Of a stretch of 64,000 nucleotides of DNA, positions 53,736 to 62,130 are shown piece by piece (the first letter of the stretch is position 1; each line of letters opens with the position of its first letter). Source of the DNA: Eubacterium_U album (GTDB lineage: Bacteria; Bacillota; Clostridia; Lachnospirales; Lachnospiraceae). The notes under the pieces were generated by a model. The model was not told the origin of the DNA. It searched no databases and saw only the letters and a program-made list of their open reading frames with translations. Where the stretch lies: assembly GCF_025336545.1 (NCBI RefSeq), contig NZ_JAODBU010000004.1, positions 62,001 to 126,000 of the forward strand, given 5' to 3'. Made by a program: the position numbers and the translations under genes.

Positions 53736-54025
53736 CGAAGATGTATAAAAGTATAACTTTTGGTTTAAATTGTGAAATTTGCCATAGTTAATGAAATAAA
53801 AATTACCATTACTGATACAAAGTTATTTATTTATCGTTGCTAATATTTGTGACTTTTTGATGGAACATAATTATATGTAGCAAACGATAGGAAGTTTTTC
53901 GCAATTTTGCGAGCATAGTGTAAATAAAAAAGTAATGTTTGAGCTATCAGGTAAGTTTTACTTTCACTAATTATGGCAAGTCTCACAGCAAAAATATGGG
54001 ACTAAAAAAACAAAGGAGAGAAGAG
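53736..54025 (+). other. Long leader before the GLUG/DUF4430 protein, structure unassigned
   Basis: It contains CGCAATTTTGCG (a small palindrome at about 53899) and AGTCTCA/TGGGACT (53979-53985 with 53997-54003), a hairpin that closes eight bases before the ribosome-binding site AAAGGAGAG. No known riboswitch consensus could be matched, and no ORF with a ribosome-binding site is present. Its length and the hairpin position suggest translational control. Confidence 0.4.
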
Positions 54026-57000
54026 ATGAAACAAGTGGGAAAGAAAATGCTTGCATTTTTATTGGCAATAACAATGATTGCCGGTATGACACTTAATGAT
54101 GTCACAATTGCAAGAGCAGAAGAAAAAGCACCATGCATTACATTAAGCGATGGTGTAAAGGAAGAAGTGAATGAGACAACTTATATCTATAATGGATATA
54201 AGCCATATTTAGGGGACAAATTCACTGACAGCGAAAAACATGGAATGCTTTATTATGTAAGCAGAAGTGTTTACGATGAAGAAAGTGAAACATGGTCAGA
54301 ACCTTCAAAATATGAAGAAATCACTATCGGCTTTGCAAGCAGTCTTCCGGAATATGCAGTAACAGAAAGCACTCCGGGAAAATATAAGTATAGCTGGAAA
54401 GCATATTGTAAAACAACAGGCTTACTTTCAGAAGCAACTTATACAGTTTATTTAACTGTACAGGACCCTGAAGAAACAACATATGACATGACATTTTATG
54501 TTGGAAGAGATAATGAAGGGGCAAATAAGAATCCTGAAATAAAATTGTATAAGACATTAGGACAGAATGAAGAAACAGGTTACGATGAATTTGATGAATC
54601 AGAAGAAATTAAACTTGAAGGTGGAAATCTTGATTCAAGTGGACAGTACAGAGTATACACAGCTTCATTAAATGGTGGAACATATTCATACAGAGCATTT
54701 GGATATGATGAAAGTACACAAGAGTATACAAATCCATTAGGCGGTATGTGCGTTAACGTTCCAATGTCATCTAATGTAACTCAGTCAGGATATGATTCAA
54801 AATCAGTATATATCAGATGTACAAATGTAAGTTCAAGAACAAAGTATGACGGAAATAATTATTTAACAGCGGACCAGTATACTACAGAAGTTGTTTGCCC
54901 TTATTATAGTTGTACAGCTACACCTGGTACACCATATGTAAATGCAGGCATTACATACTATCCATATATGCTTGCAGCTCAGGGAAATGCATGCCTTTAC
55001 AATTATTTTGCATATCCAAATAAAGACATAGCAGAAGAATATGATCTTACTTATGGATATGGAATTAACGGTACAGTACAAAAAGGTTATTCAACATTTT
55101 CATGGTCACCTTCAGTTGTTTCAAGAATTACATCAGCTATTACAGTACCTGATGAAGCGAAAGCACAGGTATATTTCCAGATGAACAACTTTAGGGATAA
55201 AGAAATTGAAAGTTATAAGCAAAAAACTAATTCAGATGGAACAGTAACATGGTATTTCTATGTTCCAAAGTCAAATGGAAATTATTCATATCGTGTATCT
55301 AAAGATGGATATGTAACTAAGGCAGGATATATGAGCCTTGGAAGCGAACAATCAGCAACATTTTCAGTTGATTTGGATAGAAAAGATGTTACAAGTCATG
55401 ATTTCAGTGGCTTAGACAGCAGAGTATTAACAAGAGATGAAGCAAACTTAATTATGAATGTAAGCGATAAGAATGTTAAGAACATTGACGTTGATGAAAC
55501 ATTTAGACTCAGAGCTTACAGAGTATGGGAAATTATTAATAGCGATGCAGGAAATATAATGATTGAACCTGATTTTAATTATGAAATTTTATCAGGTGCA
55601 GATAATATTGATATAGAAGAAGTAGAAGATAATAGAACTAACGGAAAAGGAAACTGGTTAGATATTAAAGGGGTTAAAGCAGGAACAGCTGTAATTGCAG
55701 TTACCTATAACGCTATAGATGTAGATGGTACATCAAACGGAGGATTTTACCCGGCAATATCTCCAAAGAGAACAGGTATAGCAATAATCCATGTCGGAAA
55801 TGAAAAATCAGATATTTCTGATATGGGAGTAAAAAATGTAAATGGAAATGACTGGTGCTGGAATTATGACACATTCTTCTTTGACGGAAACGAAGGAAAT
55901 ATGAACATTGCACCATATGCTTCAAGTGGAATAGATAAAGTTGAAGTTATTCCGGTAAAAACAACAGATGACTTACATAGTAGTTTTGAAGATGGAATAG
56001 CAGTTGAATCAAATGAAAATGGAACATATGATGTAAACCTTAAAGAAGGAAATAACATTATAAAAGTTACATCAAAGAATGGTTCTGTAGGATATCAGGT
56101 TGTAAGAGCTGCTAAAGTTCAGATGAATTATGAAAACATATCAAATCCGGGAGAAGAAATTATGCCTGGAGATAAGGTTAAAATAACATTTGATGGGCTG
56201 TACAGATCAATTCCAAAGGTTTCAGGTATTTTCAATCCTGTAGTATTACAGATAATAGGAAATACATCGGATGGTACTAAGTTAACAGGTCAGATTTCAC
56301 AGTATCAGGTTGCTGACAGTGGATCATTGGAAGTTACAATACCTTCTTATTTGACATTTGAAGATGGACAGGAACAGACAGATTATACAATTTCAAATGG
56401 ATACATAAATTTACAGTCAATGTATAGTTATGCAGATGCATGGAAATATATGTATACACTAACAGATGCAGGTATTGGAACAAACTTTAATGCAGTAATT
56501 GTTACCGGACAGCATTCAACAATTTCAGATTTCTCTATTCCTGTAAATAGAAAAGTAACTTATGGAGTTAATGTTAATGTAACAGATGAACAGGGAAATG
56601 AAATTAAAGGCTATGACTTATCTGTAGTAAATAAAAATACAAACGAAACAGTTGAAGATTTCAGTGCACTTGGATATGCAAGATACAGCTATAGTGTTAA
56701 GGCAAATGGATATGTAGCAAAATATGGAACATTTACTTTAGGTTCAAAGACAGAGGTAAGTGATGGAAAAACAACAATAACTATTGTGTTAAAGAAAGCT
56801 GATGAAAATGCATGGGATGGAAAAACATTCACAGAACCACAGATGGATGAAGAAGGTACATATTTAATTGGAACAGGTTCAGAACTTGCATGGTTTGCTA
56901 ACGAAGTAAATTCATCAACAGCAAAGACAACATCAGCATTAAATGCAAAATTAACAAAGGATATTGATCTTGCCGGATACAATTTCCCACAGATTAGTTA

Positions 57001-59455
57001 TTATAATTCAAGTTCAGCATATGTATATTATGGTGGAACATTTGATGGTGACAATCATAAAATATATAATTTAAGAATTGATAAAACAGCTATAAATGCA
57101 TCAACAGTTTATGGTGGATTATTTGCATATACAAATGGTGCAAAATTAAACAATCTTACAGTAGAAGGTGATGTTGTAATTACAGCTCCATCTACAATGA
57201 GTGTAACAAAAGCAAATACAGGTGGTATTGTAGGATACGCTTCAAATACAGAAATTAATAATGTAACAGCAGATGTAAATGTTGAAATTAAAGACTACGT
57301 AAAAGGAAACTGGAGTTACATTGGTGGTATTTGTGGATATACAAAAGGAACAGTAATTAAAAACTCAAAGAACAAAGGAACTATTTCAGGAAACAGATAC
57401 ACAGGTGGTATTGTAGGCACTACAAATGGCACTGTTGAAAACTGTGTAAACGAAGGAAATGTTGTTTCAACAGCAGGTTATGCAGGCGGAATCGCAAGTG
57501 AAATTACAACAAGTGCAACGATTACAAACTGTATTAATACAGCAAATATTGAAAGCAAAACAGGTTTAATGATTGGTGGAATTGTTGGCTATGCAAATGG
57601 TTCTGCAGATGCATCAGTAAATAACTGTATCTCTCTTGGAACAGTTTCAAGTGCTGCAACAGGTGATACATTAGGCTCAATAATAGGTTCAATAACAAGA
57701 GGAAAAGTAATAAACTGTTACGGTGTTTCAAAAGATAAAGTTGTATGCGGTAAAGTAAATGCTACATATGCAACAGTAACAGATAGCTATGCATCAGATG
57801 ATTGCAATGAAGTACTTTACAAATATGCAACAGGAAAAGATTTAAATGATTGCAATGAAAATGCAAAAAATGAAATCGTTGGAATAACTTCTAAATATGA
57901 GCAGTTACTTATGGATAGCAGTAAGAGCACAGAAGAAAAAATAAATGCTATCTCAGATATTTCTAACGAAAACTTTGACAAGTGCATATTAGAAAATGAA
58001 AATGTAAATGTTACGGTAAATGCTCAGGATAATAACAAATTTATCGTAGCTTCAAAGACAGTAGAAGTTAATGGATATTTAGCTGAAAGATATGGCTATA
58101 CAGATGCAGTAAAAGATGGAGTATCAGCTCTCGATGTTCTCGTTGCAGCACATGAATATGTATACGGAGATAAATTCACAACTTCAACAGCAAAAGATTA
58201 CATTGATTTTAGTACAAGCCAGTATGGTACATTTGTTTCAAAGGCATTTGGAAAAGATGCTTCAACATTTATGTATTCAATTAATGGAAAATATCCACAT
58301 AATGATGAATTAGTAAATGGATATTACACAGGATATACAGTAGACCAGGCTAAAACAGCAGACAATGATGTAGTTGATTTCTATTTCCTTCAGGATGCAG
58401 GATATTCAGATGATTTATCAACAATTAAGCTTGATACAGACAGCACAACAACAGATAAAACATTTAATGTATCAGTAAGTGGATATAATTATGCATGGTA
58501 TGGTGCATGTGAACAGTCAGTTATTGATGCAAATACACATGCTGTTAAAGGTGCAAAGATTGGAATTGTTGATGTTAAAACAGGTGAAATTACACCAATC
58601 GATGGAGCAGTTACTGACGAAAATGGTAATGCAACAGTAAACATTGATAAGGCAGGAAAATATATTGTTACAGCATATGTTGATGATAAAGACAACACTC
58701 CAATATTAATGCAGCAGGCAACAATTAATGTAGAGTGGGCAAAACCATTAGAAGTAAAAGGTGTTGCAATTGCAAAACAGAATAAAAATGAAGTATCAGT
58801 TATGTGGCAGCAGAGCTTAGAACAGATAAGATTAGGACAGATTTACAATGTATATGTTGATGGAGAGTTATACAACAAATATCCTGCAGCAACAACTGTA
58901 ACATATACATTTGACAAAACAGGAAAGCATACAATTAAGATTACTTCAGAACTTAATGGATTTGAAACCGATGGTTATACAGTTGAAGTTGAAATTGAAG
59001 AGGAAACAACAACTGAAATAACAACAGAAGCAGTTAAAGAAAGCATAACAAAAGATTTAACAACAGAAAGCACAACTGCAAAAGACACAACAAATGTTTC
59101 TACTACTGCAAATCAGACAACAACAGAAAATGTAACTACAACAACTAAAGCTACAACAAAGGCAGTTAAGACAGTAAAAATTAAAAAGACAGTAAAGAAA
59201 AAATCAGCTAAGAAAGTAGCAATTAAGTTAAGAAAAGTTAAGAAAGCAAAAGGCTATGAAGTTTTAGTTGCTAGAAATAACAAATTTGCCGGAAAGAAAG
59301 TTATTAAGATAACTTCTAAGAAGGTTAATGTAGTTGTAAGAAAACTTAAACCAAATAAAACTTATTATGTTAAAGCAAGAGCATATGAAGTTGTTAATGG
59401 TAAAAAAGTATATGGCAATTGGAGCAAAGTAAAGAAGATTAAAAACAAAAAATAA
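54026..59455 (+). CDS. Very large secreted protein with GLUG repeats, DUF4430 domain and basic fn3 C-terminus
   Basis: 1809 residues from the ATG at 54026 (AAAGGAGAG upstream); the frame extends to a TTG at 53939 without support. Parts: signal peptide (KMLAFLLAITMIAGMTL, cleavage near ARAEE); beta-rich domains, with a bacterial Ig-like segment near 510-600; GLUG-type repeats at about 1060-1230 (GGIVGYASNTEINN, GGIVGTTNGTVENCVNEGNV); a DUF4430-like domain at about 1330-1460 (SALDVLVAAHEYVYGDKF, STFMYSINGKYPHNDELVNG); further beta domains; a Thr-rich linker (about 1656-1716); and a lysine-rich fn3 domain. The uniform codon use resembles that of the gene at 10706 and suggests high expression. 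It is the second DUF4430 protein of the locus. Confidence 0.8.
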   Translation: MKQVGKKMLAFLLAITMIAGMTLNDVTIARAEEKAPCITLSDGVKEEVNETTYIYNGYKPYLGDKFTDSEKHGMLYYVSRSVYDEESETWSEPSKYEEITIGFASSLPEYAVTESTPGKYKYSWKAYCKTTGLLSEATYTVYLTVQDPEETTYDMTFYVGRDNEGANKNPEIKLYKTLGQNEETGYDEFDESEEIKLEGGNLDSSGQYRVYTASLNGGTYSYRAFGYDESTQEYTNPLGGMCVNVPMSSNVTQSGYDSKSVYIRCTNVSSRTKYDGNNYLTADQYTTEVVCPYYSCTATPGTPYVNAGITYYPYMLAAQGNACLYNYFAYPNKDIAEEYDLTYGYGINGTVQKGYSTFSWSPSVVSRITSAITVPDEAKAQVYFQMNNFRDKEIESYKQKTNSDGTVTWYFYVPKSNGNYSYRVSKDGYVTKAGYMSLGSEQSATFSVDLDRKDVTSHDFSGLDSRVLTRDEANLIMNVSDKNVKNIDVDETFRLRAYRVWEIINSDAGNIMIEPDFNYEILSGADNIDIEEVEDNRTNGKGNWLDIKGVKAGTAVIAVTYNAIDVDGTSNGGFYPAISPKRTGIAIIHVGNEKSDISDMGVKNVNGNDWCWNYDTFFFDGNEGNMNIAPYASSGIDKVEVIPVKTTDDLHSSFEDGIAVESNENGTYDVNLKEGNNIIKVTSKNGSVGYQVVRAAKVQMNYENISNPGEEIMPGDKVKITFDGLYRSIPKVSGIFNPVVLQIIGNTSDGTKLTGQISQYQVADSGSLEVTIPSYLTFEDGQEQTDYTISNGYINLQSMYSYADAWKYMYTLTDAGIGTNFNAVIVTGQHSTISDFSIPVNRKVTYGVNVNVTDEQGNEIKGYDLSVVNKNTNETVEDFSALGYARYSYSVKANGYVAKYGTFTLGSKTEVSDGKTTITIVLKKADENAWDGKTFTEPQMDEEGTYLIGTGSELAWFANEVNSSTAKTTSALNAKLTKDIDLAGYNFPQISYYNSSSAYVYYGGTFDGDNHKIYNLRIDKTAINASTVYGGLFAYTNGAKLNNLTVEGDVVITAPSTMSVTKANTGGIVGYASNTEINNVTADVNVEIKDYVKGNWSYIGGICGYTKGTVIKNSKNKGTISGNRYTGGIVGTTNGTVENCVNEGNVVSTAGYAGGIASEITTSATITNCINTANIESKTGLMIGGIVGYANGSADASVNNCISLGTVSSAATGDTLGSIIGSITRGKVINCYGVSKDKVVCGKVNATYATVTDSYASDDCNEVLYKYATGKDLNDCNENAKNEIVGITSKYEQLLMDSSKSTEEKINAISDISNENFDKCILENENVNVTVNAQDNNKFIVASKTVEVNGYLAERYGYTDAVKDGVSALDVLVAAHEYVYGDKFTTSTAKDYIDFSTSQYGTFVSKAFGKDASTFMYSINGKYPHNDELVNGYYTGYTVDQAKTADNDVVDFYFLQDAGYSDDLSTIKLDTDSTTTDKTFNVSVSGYNYAWYGACEQSVIDANTHAVKGAKIGIVDVKTGEITPIDGAVTDENGNATVNIDKAGKYIVTAYVDDKDNTPILMQQATINVEWAKPLEVKGVAIAKQNKNEVSVMWQQSLEQIRLGQIYNVYVDGELYNKYPAATTVTYTFDKTGKHTIKITSELNGFETDGYTVEVEIEEETTTEITTEAVKESITKDLTTESTTAKDTTNVSTTANQTTTENVTTTTKATTKAVKTVKIKKTVKKKSAKKVAIKLRKVKKAKGYEVLVARNNKFAGKKVIKITSKKVNVVVRKLKPNKTYYVKARAYEVVNGKKVYGNWSKVKKIKNKK

Positions 59456-59486
59456 AAAAATAAAGCAATAAAATCGTTTTATATTT

Positions 59487-59515
59487 TTGACCCTGTAATC
59501 ATAAAATGATATAAT
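59487..59515 (+). promoter_or_regulatory. Strong sigma-A promoter of the beta-CASP gene
   Basis: TTGACC (59487-59492), a 17-base spacer and TATAAT (59510-59515), 50 bases before the start codon. Confidence 0.75.
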
Positions 59516-59565
59516 AAAAATATTAATTAGTTCGGATTAAAATTTAATATAAAGGGGATGATTTT

Positions 59566-61167
59566 ATGATTATAACATTTCTTGGAGCAGACCATGAGGT
59601 TACAGGAAGTTGCCACTATTTACAGGTTGGGGATAAAAAAGCTATTGTAGATTGTGGTATGGAACAGGGAAAGGATATTTATGTAAATCAGGAGTTGCCG
59701 GTGGCAGCAGGAGATATAGATTACATATTTTTAACTCATGCCCACATTGACCATTCAGGATTAATTCCGCTTATGGTAAAGAGAGGCTTTAAGGGACAGG
59801 TATTTGCAACGAAAGCAACTTGCGAATTATGTAACATAATGCTTCGTGATAGTGCACATATCCAGGAATTTGAAGCTGAATGGAAAAGCAGAAAGGCAAA
59901 GAGAGCCGGTAAGGAAGAATATGAACCAATCTATACGATGGCAGATGCAGTAGCTGCCTGTGAATTAATGGTTCCGGTAAACTATGATGAAACTGTGAGT
60001 GTATGTGATGAATTCCAGATTAAGTTTGTAGATGCAGGACATTTGCTTGGTTCATCAAGCATCGAGGTAAAAGTTACTGAAGGTGATGTGTCTAAGACGA
60101 TAATTTTCTCAGGAGATATTGGTAATATTAATAAACCAATAATTAAAGATCCTAAGACAATGGATGGAGCTGACTATGTCTTAATAGAATCTACATATGG
60201 TGACAGATTCCATGAAGAAAGACCTGATTATGTAAAAGCTCTGGCGAGAATATTAAACGAAACATTTGCAAGAGGTGGAAATGTAGTTATCCCGTCATTT
60301 GCCGTAGGCAGAACTCAGGAAATGCTATATTTCCTCCGTATTATTAAAAGAGATAATATGGTTAAGAACTATCCTAATTTTGAAGTGTATGTAGATAGTC
60401 CGCTTGCCATAGAGGCAACAAATGTATTTAATAATAACGTAATTGATTGCTTTGATGAAGAAACAATGGAATTAATTAACATGGGAGTTAACCCGTTGAA
60501 GTTCGATGGATTAAAGGTTTCAGTTACAAGTAATGAATCTGTTGCTATTAACCAGAATAATATGCCAAAAGTTATATTGTCTGCATCAGGTATGTGTGAA
60601 GCCGGAAGAATACGACACCACTTGAAGCATAATCTGTGGAGAGAGAACTCTACAATATTATTTGTAGGTTATCAGGCAGTCGGTACGTTAGGAAGAGCAA
60701 TACTTGAAGGAGCAACAACAGTAAAACTTTTTGGTGAAGAAATAGCTGTTAAGGCAAGAATAGAATCCTTAAAAGGTATAAGCGGTCATGGAGATCAGAA
60801 AGAGTTAGTAAAATGGCTCGAAGCTATGAAGAAAAGACCACAGAAAGTCTTTGTAGTTCATGGTGAAGATGAGGTATGTGATATTTTTGCAAAACTTTTA
60901 AGAGATGAACATGGATATGATGCATATGCTCCTTACAGTGGAACACAGTTTGACCTGGCAACAGGTGAATTAATAAAAGAAGGAGTTCCAATCAGAATAC
61001 AAAGCAACTCTTCAAAACAGAGAAAACCATCTACTGTATACGAAAGATTACTTGCTGCAGGGCAGAGACTTCTTGCAGTTATTAAACGTAATGAAGGCGG
61101 TGCAAATAAAGACCTTGCAAAATTTGCCGACCAGGTACAGGCACTTTGTGATAAATGGGATAGATAA
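59566..61167 (+). CDS. Beta-CASP metallo-beta-lactamase-fold RNA hydrolase
   Basis: 533 residues. Metallo-beta-lactamase motifs: FLTHAHIDHSG (HxHxDH), AGHLLGSSS and FSGDIGN. The beta-CASP insertion follows with PSFAVGRTQEMLYFL, SASGMCEAGRIRHHLKH and VHGEDEVCDIF, and the terminal SGHGDQKELVKWL. These are the marks of the YSH1/RNA-metabolising MBL group (distinct from RNase J). It probably cleaves RNA, but its target is unknown. It stands alone, with its own promoter and terminator. The last about 60 residues are basic and helical. Confidence 0.9.
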   Translation: MIITFLGADHEVTGSCHYLQVGDKKAIVDCGMEQGKDIYVNQELPVAAGDIDYIFLTHAHIDHSGLIPLMVKRGFKGQVFATKATCELCNIMLRDSAHIQEFEAEWKSRKAKRAGKEEYEPIYTMADAVAACELMVPVNYDETVSVCDEFQIKFVDAGHLLGSSSIEVKVTEGDVSKTIIFSGDIGNINKPIIKDPKTMDGADYVLIESTYGDRFHEERPDYVKALARILNETFARGGNVVIPSFAVGRTQEMLYFLRIIKRDNMVKNYPNFEVYVDSPLAIEATNVFNNNVIDCFDEETMELINMGVNPLKFDGLKVSVTSNESVAINQNNMPKVILSASGMCEAGRIRHHLKHNLWRENSTILFVGYQAVGTLGRAILEGATTVKLFGEEIAVKARIESLKGISGHGDQKELVKWLEAMKKRPQKVFVVHGEDEVCDIFAKLLRDEHGYDAYAPYSGTQFDLATGELIKEGVPIRIQSNSSKQRKPSTVYERLLAAGQRLLAVIKRNEGGANKDLAKFADQVQALCDKWDR

Positions 61168-61200
61168 AATTTTATTATTAAGTTAAAAGCTATTAATTAA

Positions 61201-61246
61201 AAAAGCTACCACTTTACAAATTACGTAAAGTGGTAGCCTTTTTTTG
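61201..61246 (+). terminator. Intrinsic terminator after the beta-CASP gene
   Basis: GCTACCACTTTAC and GTAAAGTGGTAGC form a perfect 13-base stem with a 7-base loop, followed by a long T-run. Confidence 0.9.
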
Positions 61247-61385
61247 TAAAACATCCCAATTTGGTATTTTTACATGATTAGAAAAACATTGTTTTTCTAA
61301 AAGTGGCTTTTTGATTTTAACATTACAAATTAATTATAGTCGAAAAAAGTCGATAATTATTTTATTTGAAAATAGTACGCTATTT

Positions 61386-61760
61386 TTAAACTAAACTGCA
61401 TTTTTTCTTCACATCATCACTATAATAAGTGTTTTTGACAAGTTTATCATAGTAGAGGTAAAGTTTTTGTACTCCTCTTTCGAGAAAGAAATAATGCCTT
61501 ATGTAAAATAAAAGAAGAATGTATATTGCAAGCAAAAATACAAACACACATATACTTTGGAGAACATAATTTGCCAAAGTTGTAAAAATTGCAATAATTG
61601 CAAATGTAACTGTTACGATTAAATGAATAAGTCTTTCATTTTGGAAAAACTGAATCTGTTTCATAAAATCGTTAAAAACTGCTTCACGTTCATTGTCTGA
61701 CAATTCTTTTGATGTGACCATTTCCATATGGTCCAAAAATTCCTGTAATCGTTCTCTCAT
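61386..61760 (-). CDS. Small two-helix membrane protein
   Basis: 124 residues: a cytoplasmic helical N-terminus (MRERLQEFLDHMEMVTSKEL), two membrane helices at about 45-66 and 70-92, and a basic C-terminal tail ending VKKKCSLV. The ribosome-binding site is GGGAGG. It stands alone, convergent with the beta-CASP gene. No family was recognised. Confidence 0.7.
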   Translation of the reverse strand: MRERLQEFLDHMEMVTSKELSDNEREAVFNDFMKQIQFFQNERLIHLIVTVTFAIIAIFTTLANYVLQSICVFVFLLAIYILLLFYIRHYFFLERGVQKLYLYYDKLVKNTYYSDDVKKKCSLV

Positions 61761-62067
61761 ATAAACCTCCCAACTTTGATGTTTATTTATATGTATATTT
61801 TACACCTAAACAAACATAAATAAAGTCTAAAATTAAATTGATTTTCTTTATTTTCATAATGAATCTACAATTTACGGAAACAAGTTGCATGCATTAAAGT
61901 CGCGTTAGCTCCACCGATATCAAATAAATTTATTTAGCTAATATTTATGCCATCCAGACTAGATAGATTAACATGTAAATTATTGCTGATTTGTATTTAT
62001 TTGTTCCAAATAACAAAAAATAAAAACAAATCTGACAAAAAGAGAAAAGTAATAACAAGTACGTTCA
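61761..62067. other. Intergenic region with no recognisable gene
   Basis: AT-rich between divergently transcribed genes. The short palindrome AAATAAATTTATTT lies at about 61923. No ORF with a ribosome-binding site or known RNA motif was seen. Confidence 0.4.
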
Positions 62068-62096
62068 TTCAAAAAAGAGATTATATTTGCTATCAT
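62068..62096 (+). promoter_or_regulatory. Probable promoter of the GH94 phosphorylase
   Basis: TTCAAA (62068-62073), a 17-base spacer and TATCAT (62091-62096). The -35 box is weak. Confidence 0.45.
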
Positions 62097-62130
62097 TATT
62101 TTAACTAAGAAAATAGGCAGGGAGAGGATT

